Assembly (NCBI GenBank): GCA_003487005.1
Contig: DNFG01000257.1
Span: 1 to 8,273 of the forward strand
Direction of reading: 5' to 3'
Length of the DNA: 8,273 nucleotides
DNA from: Bryobacterales bacterium
GTDB taxonomy: Bacteria > Acidobacteriota > Terriglobia > Bryobacterales > Bryobacteraceae
The position numbers and the translations under genes are program-made. The notes under the pieces are model-generated. The model was not told the origin of the DNA. It saw nothing but the letters and a program-made list of their open reading frames with translations, and searched no databases. Shown in pieces: positions 1 through 5,420 of this stretch; the stretch's first letter is position 1, and each line of letters starts with the position of its first letter.

Positions 1-138
1 GTGGGATTGGTTTTGGGGCGGGATGTGGCGATTCTGGCGGCGGCGGGGGTGTTATTGGGGCGGGAGCGGACGCGGCGGTTTCCGCCGTCGGTGTGGGGAA
101 AGACGAGCACGGTTTTTCAGATGTTGTGGGGGGAATAG
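1..138 (+). CDS. CDP-alcohol phosphatidyltransferase, C-terminal part (5' end outside window, early stop)
   Basis: Reading from base 1 gives 45 residues, including GRDVAILAAAGVLL and RFPPSVWGKTSTVFQ. These match the fourth helix and following loop of CDP-alcohol phosphatidyltransferases (PgsA-like, integral membrane). The family makes phospholipids by joining a CDP-diacylglycerol to an alcohol such as glycerol-3-phosphate. The catalytic DG-x2-AR-x8-G-x3-D-x3-D motif would lie upstream, off the window, so the alcohol substrate cannot be told. The frame stops at a TAG (136-138), but typical C-terminal sequence of this family continues in the same frame just after it (see next entry). The gene therefore looks interrupted, or the base calls here are wrong. 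It leads a tightly spaced + strand series of envelope genes. The family call is fairly firm; the functional state of the gene is uncertain. Confidence 0.66.
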   Translation: MGLVLGRDVAILAAAGVLLGRERTRRFPPSVWGKTSTVFQMLWGE

Positions 139-267
139 GCAGCACCCGGCCGCGGCGTACCGGGGCTGGGGGTCGGGTTGGTGCTGCCGGCGCTGGTGGT
201 GTTGACGGCGGTTTTCACGGGGGTGAGCGGATTGCACTATGCCTGGCGGATGGCGGCGGGTGATTGA
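139..267 (+). pseudogene. Detached C-terminal helix of the same CDP-alcohol phosphatidyltransferase
   Basis: Downstream of the TAG at 136-138, the same frame stays open to a TGA at 265-267. It encodes a hydrophobic helix (VLPALVVLTAVFTG) followed by VSGLHYAWR. The 'SGLHY-x-W' ending is characteristic of the last membrane helix and tail of CDP-alcohol phosphatidyltransferases. This shows that 1-267 was one reading frame. About 16 codons between the TAG and this helix are Gly/Pro/Ala-rich and are not convincingly membrane-like in any frame. Possible explanations are a nonsense substitution, a pair of compensating indels around the G-runs (127-132 and 165-169), or sequencing error. No independent start codon with a ribosome site is evident, so I treat this as a remnant and not a separate gene. 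Confidence 0.6.
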
Positions 268-309
268 CGCGGGGGGGGATGAGCGTTAGCCTGAAATCAG
301 GGCACTGCC

Positions 310-852
310 ATGACGAGATACGCACCATCCCGCTTCTATCTGACGTCGGCCGCGGTGGCGATGGGACTGGCGGCATTTTCGGGCTGGATTGCGGTGACGT
401 GGCTGCCGGCGCTCTTGCCGGGGTTGCTGTTTCTGGGCAGTGCTGCGCTGTTGCTGACACTGGCGCTGCAGCCGGTGATCGAGGTGCAGGACACCTACCT
501 GCAGATCGGGTCGCGGTCGATCCAGTGGAGTGACATCCGGCGGGTGGACCAGACGGGCTGGGCGGCGCCAATGGTGGCCTATCTGACGCTGGCGGACGGT
601 TCGCGGGTCCGGCTGTTGTATCCGGGGGATATGGAGACGGCGAACCAGCTTTTGGGAGCGATCCAGCAGAATGCGACGCAATCGCTGATCAACGGGGTGC
701 CGTACCGGCAGATTTTCGGGGAGCCGGCGGCTCCGCCGCCGCCGCGAATGGCGGCGCCGCGGGTCCGGTTGTTGACGCCGGAGGACGAGGCGGAGGTGGA
801 GCGGATGTATCAGGAACTGAAGCGCGCGGGGCGCGTGGATCCCGAGGACTAA
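310..852 (+). CDS. Two-helix membrane protein with PH-like domain
   Basis: This 180-aa protein has no name I recognise. Two hydrophobic segments (about residues 10-30 and 33-54) form a helical hairpin. They are followed by a soluble part (about 56-120) with the rhythm of bacterial PH-like domains: a strand pair near VIEVQDTYLQIG, the WSDIRRV turn, a strand pair ending in DGSRVRLLYPG, and a terminal helix. A Pro/Ala linker (138-151) and a charged amphipathic helix (about 156-174) close the protein. The ATG at 310 has a weak AGGG about 8 bases upstream. It lies 42 bp after the phosphatidyltransferase frame and 12 bp before the DUF218 gene, so co-transcription is likely. A membrane-anchored scaffold or sensing role is a guess. 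PH-like folds in bacteria are common and say little about function. Confidence 0.72.
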   Translation: MTRYAPSRFYLTSAAVAMGLAAFSGWIAVTWLPALLPGLLFLGSAALLLTLALQPVIEVQDTYLQIGSRSIQWSDIRRVDQTGWAAPMVAYLTLADGSRVRLLYPGDMETANQLLGAIQQNATQSLINGVPYRQIFGEPAAPPPPRMAAPRVRLLTPEDEAEVERMYQELKRAGRVDPED

Positions 853-864
853 CGCTTTCTTCAA

Positions 865-1461
865 ATGCCGCGCCGACGCGGAGCATTCCTCCTTTTACTG
901 ACATTGCTGGTGGTGGCGTCCGCCGTTTTCTGGTGGCGGCCGGCGCTGCGATTTCTTGCGGAATATCCGGATGTGGGGCGGCCGCCGGTGAAGGCGGAGG
1001 CGGTGGTGGTGCTGGCGGGAGGCTGGCATGGCGAGCGGATTCTGAAGGCAGGGGAACTGGTCCGGGCGGGGTATGCGCCGAAAGCGCTGGTGAGCAGTCC
1101 ATCGGGCTGGTACGAGTTGCCGGAATGCGAGGCGGCGACGCGGTTGGCGGCGAAGCGGGGGTATCCGGGGGAATACTTCGAGTGCGTGCCGGTCGAGGGG
1201 ACGTCGACGCGGGCGGAAGTGATTGAACTGGCGGCGGCGGTGCGCGGGCGGGGGTTGAAGCGAATTCTGCTGGTGAGCGTGTCGACCCATTTGCGGCGGG
1301 CGGCGACGCTGGCGCGGGAGGCGATGCCGGAAGTGACGATCGTGCCGGTGGCGGCCGAACCGCTGCATTACGAGACCGCGACCTGGTATGCGAGCCGCGA
1401 GGGGCGGAAAGCGATCTTCCTGGAATGGGTGAAACTGGTAACTTCGCCCTTCGGCATTTGA
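865..1461 (+). CDS. DUF218 (YdcF/SanA/ElyC-like) envelope protein
   Basis: This 198-aa protein has a basic N-terminus and one signal-anchor helix (about residues 7-23), followed by a DUF218 domain. Family landmarks are visible: VVVLAGG at 47-53 with the ER pair at 57-58; GYAPKALVS around 69-77; STRAE at 114-118, where relatives usually have T-S/T-x-x-N; VSVSTHLRRA at 137-146 (H142, R144); and a C-terminal EWVKLV helix. Family members such as SanA and ElyC in enterobacteria affect envelope permeability and peptidoglycan or lipid-carrier processes, but the biochemical reaction is not settled. The topology predicts a periplasmic domain. The gene starts 12 bp after the PH-like gene and its TGA is 2 bp before the likely ATG of the ABC exporter, suggesting translational coupling. 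The family assignment is strong; the function is not known. Confidence 0.85.
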   Translation: MPRRRGAFLLLLTLLVVASAVFWWRPALRFLAEYPDVGRPPVKAEAVVVLAGGWHGERILKAGELVRAGYAPKALVSSPSGWYELPECEAATRLAAKRGYPGEYFECVPVEGTSTRAEVIELAAAVRGRGLKRILLVSVSTHLRRAATLAREAMPEVTIVPVAAEPLHYETATWYASREGRKAIFLEWVKLVTSPFGI

Positions 1462-1463
1462 CT

Positions 1464-3200
1464 ATGAGACCCTTTCTCGACACCGCCGTGCCTTATTTGA
1501 GCCGCTACCGGCGCGGCATCGCGCTGGGACTGGGGGCGCTGGTCCTGAAGGACGTGGCGGGCGCGGGGATTCCGCTGATGATCAAGCTGGCGATCGATTC
1601 AGTGTCGGCGGGGCGGCCGCTGAATGTGTTGTATCTGTTCTGCGGAGCGCTGCTGGCGATGGCGGCGGTGAAAGCGTTTTTCCAGTACTGGATGCGCGTG
1701 ATCCTGGTGGGCATCTCGCGGGACGTGGAGTTCGACATCCGCAACGACCTGTTCCGGCAGTTCACGAGGCTGGATTCGGGGTTTTACGGGGGGCACCGGA
1801 CGGGCGATCTGATGGCGCGTTCGACCAATGATTTGAACGCGGTCCGGATGATGCTGGGTCCGGCGCTGATGTACTTCATCGAGACGGCGCTGACGTTTCT
1901 GCTGGCGCTGGCGATCATGTTTTCGGTGGATTGGCGGTTGACGTTGTGGGCGCTGACGCCGGCTCCGGTGGTGACGTTCGTGGTGATCTATTTCGGGCAG
2001 CGGATTCACCGGCGGTTCGAGAAGATTCAGGGGCTGTTTTCGGACATCAGTTCGCGGGTGCAGGAGAATTTGAGCGGGGTGCGGGTGGTGCGGGCGTATG
2101 CACAGGAGGAGGCGGAACTGGAGCAGTTCGCGGCGCTAAACGAGCGATTTATTCATCAGAATGTGCGTCTGGCAAGGCTTTCGGGGCTGTTTATGCCGCT
2201 GTTGCAGGCGCTGATCGGGCTGACGTTCATGCTGGTGCTGCTGGTGGGCGGATTCCGGTTGCTGGATGGCGACCTGTCGCTGGGCAGTTTCGTCATGTTC
2301 AACACGTACATGGGGATCCTGGTGTGGCCGATGATCGCGTTCGGGTGGGTGGTGAACCTGATGCAGCGGGGCAGCGCGTCGCTGAAGCGGATCCGGGCGG
2401 TGCTGGACGAGAAGCCGGGGATTGTGGCGCCGGAAGCGCCGGAGGCGGTGCCGGAAGAGGTAACGATCGGGCTGCACGGGGCGCGGATGGGCTGGAACGG
2501 CTTCAATGCGCTGACTGGCGTGGACATGCGGATCGGGCAGGGGGAGACGGTGGCGATCGTGGGGCGGACGGGTTCGGGCAAGAGCACGCTGGTGCAACTG
2601 ATTGCGCGGCTGCTGGACCCGGTGGAAGGGGAGGTCCGGATCGGAGGGGTGGATGTACGGCAACTGGACCCGGAGGAATTGCGCCGGCTGATCGGATTCG
2701 TGCCGCAGGAAACGTTCCTTTTCAGTGCGACGCTGGGCGAGAATATCGCGTTCGGCGTGGATAACGCGAGCGAAGAGCAGATACGGGCAGCGGCGGAGAT
2801 GGCGGGGCTGGACAAGGATATCGAGGATTTTCCGCTGGGCTACCAGACCGTGGTGGGCGAGCGGGGGATCACGCTGTCGGGAGGGCAGAAGCAGCGGACG
2901 GCGATCGCGCGGGCGATCCTGAGGGATCCGCGGATTCTGATTCTGGATGATGCGCTGTCAGCGGTGGACACGATCACCGAGGAGCGGATTCTGGGGCGTT
3001 TGCGGGCGTTCATGAAAGGGCGGACGACGATCCTGATTTCGCACCGGGTGTCGACGGTCCGGCAGGCGGACCGGATTTACGTTTTGGATCAGGGCAGGAT
3101 CGTGGAACAGGGGCGGCACGAAGAGTTGATTACGCGAGGCGGGTACTACGCGGATCTGCACCAGAAGCAGTTGCTGGAAGAAGAACTGGAGTCGATCTAG
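1464..3200 (+). CDS. Type IV (MsbA-like) ABC exporter, fused membrane and ATPase domains
   Basis: This is a 578-aa half-transporter with the usual length and order: six-helix membrane domain (about residues 15-310), then a nucleotide-binding domain. Visible ATPase motifs are Walker A GRTGSGKST (367-375), Q-loop Q415, signature LSGGQ (471-475), Walker B ILILDD (491-496), D-loop SAVD (499-502) and H-loop H527. Position 496, normally the catalytic Glu, is Asp. That is typical of one subunit of heterodimeric exporters such as BmrC, and no partner gene lies in the window. The A-loop aromatic is probably W344. An in-frame ATG at 1425 lies inside the DUF218 gene, but the ATG at 1464, 2 bp after that gene's stop, gives an N-terminus like the family's (MRPFLDTAVPYLSRY). 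The substrate could be lipid, lipid-linked sugar or a drug; envelope neighbours hint at lipid. Confidence 0.9.
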   Translation: MRPFLDTAVPYLSRYRRGIALGLGALVLKDVAGAGIPLMIKLAIDSVSAGRPLNVLYLFCGALLAMAAVKAFFQYWMRVILVGISRDVEFDIRNDLFRQFTRLDSGFYGGHRTGDLMARSTNDLNAVRMMLGPALMYFIETALTFLLALAIMFSVDWRLTLWALTPAPVVTFVVIYFGQRIHRRFEKIQGLFSDISSRVQENLSGVRVVRAYAQEEAELEQFAALNERFIHQNVRLARLSGLFMPLLQALIGLTFMLVLLVGGFRLLDGDLSLGSFVMFNTYMGILVWPMIAFGWVVNLMQRGSASLKRIRAVLDEKPGIVAPEAPEAVPEEVTIGLHGARMGWNGFNALTGVDMRIGQGETVAIVGRTGSGKSTLVQLIARLLDPVEGEVRIGGVDVRQLDPEELRRLIGFVPQETFLFSATLGENIAFGVDNASEEQIRAAAEMAGLDKDIEDFPLGYQTVVGERGITLSGGQKQRTAIARAILRDPRILILDDALSAVDTITEERILGRLRAFMKGRTTILISHRVSTVRQADRIYVLDQGRIVEQGRHEELITRGGYYADLHQKQLLEEELESI

Positions 3201-3213
3201 GCAGGGCGGGGAG

Positions 3214-3245
3214 TTTTGTCTATTGTACATATACAATAGACAAAA
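3214..3245. repeat. Perfect 14-bp inverted repeat (AT-rich palindrome) between convergent genes
   Basis: The arms TTTTGTCTATTGTA (3214-3227) and TACAATAGACAAAA (3232-3245) are exact reverse complements separated by the four bases CATA. The site sits between the stop of the ABC exporter gene (3200) and the stop of the minus-strand PAP2 gene (3256). The position suits a bidirectional terminator. However, both strands read T-run, stem, A-run, the opposite polarity to an intrinsic terminator, which needs T's after the stem. An operator for a dimeric regulator (half-site TTGTA / TACAA) or an mRNA 3'-end stabilising hairpin are alternatives. It stands out as an AT-rich block in very GC-rich surroundings. 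Confidence 0.85.
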
Positions 3246-3255
3246 GCGATGGCAG

Positions 3256-3795
3256 TCAGAGCAGGCCGAAGAAAGCCCAGCCGAGGCCGGAGCCGAGAAG
3301 GGCCCCGGCGAGGACATCGGACATGAAGTGCATGCCGAGGAGGACGCGGGAGAGGGCGATGCTGAGGGCGCAGAACAGGAGGGCGGGCATGGCGTCGGGG
3401 AAGTGGCCGGCGACGGGGATGGTGATGGCAAAGGCGGTGATGGTGTGGCCGGAGGGGAAGCTGAACTGATCGGGGGGGAGGAGGGTGGACCAGCAGTGGG
3501 GTTCGAGGTGGCAGGGGCGTTTACGGCCGGTTAACCGCTTGAGAAACATGAAGATGGCGACGCCGAGGAGTCCGGCGGCGGAGGCTTCGAGGGTGGCGCG
3601 GCGGCCGGTATCGCCGCCGAGGAGCATCAGGGTGGTTGCGAGGGCGAGCCAGAGCCAGCCATCACCGCCGCGGGTGGCCCAGACCATCCAGAGGCGGACC
3701 CAGCGGGGGGCGCGCCAGCGATGGACGCGGCGCATCACCAGGTGGTCGCGGCGCTCGATATAGCTCAGCATGGACGCGGTCGAAAGAGGAGTCAA
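3256..3795 (-). CDS. PAP2-family membrane phosphatase
   Basis: This 179-aa integral membrane protein carries the full three-part PAP2 active-site signature: K86-x6-R93-P94 (in KRLTGRKRP), PSGH at 114-117, and S149-R150-x5-H156-x3-D160. H117 and H156 are the expected nucleophile and proton-relay residues. Family members of this size (PgpB/BcrC-like) remove phosphate from phosphatidylglycerol phosphate, phosphatidic acid or undecaprenyl pyrophosphate on the outer face of the inner membrane. Which substrate applies here cannot be read from sequence. About five hydrophobic helices are visible. The TTG start at 3795 is preferred because GGAGG lies 6 bases upstream. The first ATG, at 3771, has no ribosome site and would only remove eight residues. 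Codons are C-ending, unlike the plus-strand neighbours. It converges on the exporter gene and diverges from the response-regulator gene. Confidence 0.9.
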   Translation of the reverse strand: MTPLSTASMLSYIERRDHLVMRRVHRWRAPRWVRLWMVWATRGGDGWLWLALATTLMLLGGDTGRRATLEASAAGLLGVAIFMFLKRLTGRKRPCHLEPHCWSTLLPPDQFSFPSGHTITAFAITIPVAGHFPDAMPALLFCALSIALSRVLLGMHFMSDVLAGALLGSGLGWAFFGLL

Positions 3796-3801
3796 AGGTC
3801 G

Positions 3802-3806
3802 CCTCC
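3802..3806 (-). promoter_or_regulatory. Shine-Dalgarno GGAGG deciding a TTG start
   Basis: On the minus strand GGAGG is followed by six bases and then TTG (3795-3793). This is the best ribosome site I noticed in the window and supports the TTG as the start of the PAP2 gene. Confidence 0.7.
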
Positions 3807-4007
3807 ACCCTAGTTATGGGGGAGACGGGTTACAGGGCCATGAAGTCCGCAAAAAACATTCGTGAATCGAATTGTAGCAGGGGCGAGGACGGCCGGAGCG
3901 GGCAGGCTCGTCCCAAAAACGGACACCCGGACGCGGGAATGGGGGTGTAACTGATTGAAATTTGGGGGAATTGGAGTGGCGTCCGGATTGCGCACAGGTA
4001 TTTGACG
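3807..4007. other. Divergent intergenic region between PAP2 and response-regulator genes
   Basis: About 200 bp separate the two divergent starts. Apart from the minus-strand promoter candidate at 3871-3879, I see an A-run (3851-3856), a short imperfect palindrome ATTCGTGAAT (3859-3868), and a TTGAAA (3955-3960) that lacks a matching -10 downstream. No promoter for the plus-strand gene can be assigned with confidence. Short open frames here are not supported. Confidence 0.5.
3871..3879 (-). promoter_or_regulatory. Candidate extended -10 promoter for the PAP2 gene
   Basis: On the minus strand TGC-TACAAT matches an extended -10 element (TGn-TATAAT with one mismatch). A start near 3864 would give a leader of about 70 bases before the TTG at 3795. 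No good -35 is visible, as is usual for extended -10 promoters. The same ten bases, TGCTACAATT, occur in front of the TonB gene (5303-5312), which raises confidence in both. Confidence 0.45.
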
Positions 4008-5117
4008 ATGCTGGATGCCGCGCGGATTCTGATTGCTGACGATCAACCGGACGTGTTGATGGCTCTGAAGCTGCTTCTGAAGGGCGAAGGGTGGGAGACG
4101 GAGGCGGTAGGCGACCCGGATTCGGCCTACCGGGCGGCGGCGGCGCGGATGCCGTCGCTGGTGTTGATTGATTTGAATTACACGCGGGACACGACGTCCG
4201 GGCAGGAGGGGTTGGACCTGCTGGAGAGGCTGGGCGGGTTGCCGGCGCCGCCGCCGGTGGTGGTGATGACGGCGTGGGGGTCGATTGAACTGGCGGTGGA
4301 GGCGATGCGGCGGGGGGCGCGGGATTTCGTGCCGAAGCCCTGGGACAACGCGCGGTTGGTGGAGACGGTCCGGAAGCATCTGGCGCCGGCGGCGGCGCGG
4401 CGGGACGGGATAGCACGGGATCTGGAGATCGCACGGGGGGTGCAGCGGCAGTTGCTGCCGCAGCGAAGGCCGGCACTGGCGTCACTGGCGATGGACGCGC
4501 ATTGCCGTCCGGCGGGGTTGGTGGGCGGGGATTTTTACGATTATCTGGACCTGGGACCGGGGCGGGCGGGGCTGGTGCTGGCCGATATCTCGGGCAAGGG
4601 CATGGCGGCGGCGCTGTTGATGGCGAACCTGCAGGCGGCGATCCGGAGCCTGGCGCCACAGATTTCGGGGAGTCTGCCGGGGATGCTGCGGGCGTTGAAC
4701 CAGCAGTTCCGGGAGAGTACGGCGCCGGAGCATTATGCGACGCTCCTGCTGGGGGAGTACGACGACGGGTCGCGGGTGCTGCGCTACGTCAACTGCGGTC
4801 ATCCGTCGGGGTTGGTGATCCGGGGAGGCAAAGTCGCGGCGACGCTGGCGACGACCGCGCCGGTGATCGGAATTTTGCCGGATCTGGACGTCGAGGTCGG
4901 GGAGATCGCCCTGGAGCGGGGGGATCTGGTGGTGTTGTACTCGGATGGAGCGAGTGAGCCGTTTGCGGCCGAGGATGGCCTGGGGGGAGAGGAACGGCTG
5001 ATAGGGCTGATTCGCGAATCGCCTGAGCGAGGCGCGGAGGAACTGGCCGGGCAGTTGGCGTCGTTCCAGGACGAGCAGGCGGACGATATTACGGTGATGC
5101 TGGCGAGAGCGGTTTAA
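4008..5117 (+). CDS. Response regulator with PP2C (SpoIIE/RsbU-type) phosphatase output domain
   Basis: This 369-aa protein has an N-terminal receiver domain (about residues 5-125) with the acidic pair D11-D12, phospho-acceptor D55, T88 and K110. A short coiled-coil-like linker follows (133-152, ending in the typical RGVQRQLLPQ). The rest is a SpoIIE/RsbU-type PP2C phosphatase domain: GGDFYD (173-178), ADISGKG (192-198), DGASE (313-317) and DDITVM (359-364), supplying the metal-binding Asp residues. Such proteins dephosphorylate anti-sigma-factor antagonists in partner-switching pathways when the receiver is phosphorylated. No STAS antagonist, RsbW-like kinase or sensor kinase is in the window, so the target is unknown. 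A TTG at 4002 is possible, but the ATG at 4008 has AGG nine bases upstream and starts directly at the receiver domain. It is probably monocistronic. Confidence 0.9.
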   Translation: MLDAARILIADDQPDVLMALKLLLKGEGWETEAVGDPDSAYRAAAARMPSLVLIDLNYTRDTTSGQEGLDLLERLGGLPAPPPVVVMTAWGSIELAVEAMRRGARDFVPKPWDNARLVETVRKHLAPAAARRDGIARDLEIARGVQRQLLPQRRPALASLAMDAHCRPAGLVGGDFYDYLDLGPGRAGLVLADISGKGMAAALLMANLQAAIRSLAPQISGSLPGMLRALNQQFRESTAPEHYATLLLGEYDDGSRVLRYVNCGHPSGLVIRGGKVAATLATTAPVIGILPDLDVEVGEIALERGDLVVLYSDGASEPFAAEDGLGGEERLIGLIRESPERGAEELAGQLASFQDEQADDITVMLARAV

Positions 5118-5259
5118 TCCGGACGGAACCGTAACCAGCGGGCGGCGGGGAGCGATAGGTGGGAAGGGAGAGAGGACGAAGGCCCACGGTTTTTGCCCGG
5201 AAGGCGGCGCGAGGGTCTCGAAACAGGACTATTGGTACTATTTAGTATTTATTTTTGAA

Positions 5260-5324
5260 CAACTTACAAATTCTGGAAGGGTTCGACCCCGGCAGTGGTT
5301 CGTGCTACAATTTCTTGTAAGTTG
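5260..5324. repeat. Separated 10-bp inverted repeat flanking a promoter candidate
   Basis: CAACTTACAA (5260-5269) and TTGTAAGTTG (5315-5324) are exact reverse complements, 45 bases apart. The right arm overlaps the predicted transcription start of the TonB-family gene and the left arm lies upstream of the -35 region. The arrangement would suit two binding sites for one dimeric regulator with looping, or a regulator half-site pair. It could also be chance within an AT-rich patch. Confidence 0.45.
5282..5311 (+). promoter_or_regulatory. Candidate promoter of the TonB-family gene
   Basis: TACAAT (5306-5311) preceded by TGC gives an extended -10 element. A poor -35 (TTCGAC, 5282-5287) lies 18 bases upstream. 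Initiation near 5318 would leave a leader of about 100 bases. A second, weaker pair further upstream (TTAGTA 5242-5247, TACAAA 5265-5270, 17-base spacing) cannot be excluded. Confidence 0.45.
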
Positions 5325-5420
5325 GAGGGCCTCCGCACCGTGATTCGTGCAACTTTGCCCGGCACGCTGCGTCTAAGAGCCTAGGAGAGCAACCGGATCG
5401 AGACTGATCGTAACAGCAGT

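Larger units (their letters stand above)
5118..5420. other. Intergenic region upstream of the TonB-family gene
   Basis: The first ~110 bp are GC-rich with no feature I can name, and no convincing terminator follows the phosphatase gene. From about 5228 to 5275 composition switches to AT-rich. This part contains a small palindrome TACTA-TT-TAGTA (5236-5247) and the left arm of a longer inverted repeat. The promoter candidate (5282-5311) and right arm follow, then a ~100-base leader to the ATG. No RNA gene or small protein is supported here. Confidence 0.55.

Noticed and set aside
23..205. A 60-codon Arg/Gly/Cys-rich frame at the left edge
   Set aside because: It overlaps the phosphatidyltransferase frame out of phase and has no plausible protein features.
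1425..1463. An earlier ATG for the ABC exporter inside the DUF218 gene
   Set aside because: The 13 added residues do not resemble exporter N-termini, and the ATG at 1464, directly after the upstream stop, fits the usual start.
689..1483. A 264-codon minus-strand frame opposite the PH-like and DUF218 genes
   Set aside because: It is Pro/Ser/Ala/Arg-rich and has no domain. Both plus-strand genes beneath it have recognisable domain structure.
1931..2764. A 277-codon plus-strand frame inside the ABC exporter gene
   Set aside because: It overlaps the conserved membrane and ATPase coding sequence in another frame and is Gly/Ala/Arg-rich without motifs, so it is a shadow frame.
3214..3245. The palindrome as a dif (XerC/XerD) site
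   Set aside because: The G-over-C excess of the plus strand persists on both sides, whereas dif normally marks a skew reversal. The arms also lack obvious likeness to the usual XerD half-site.
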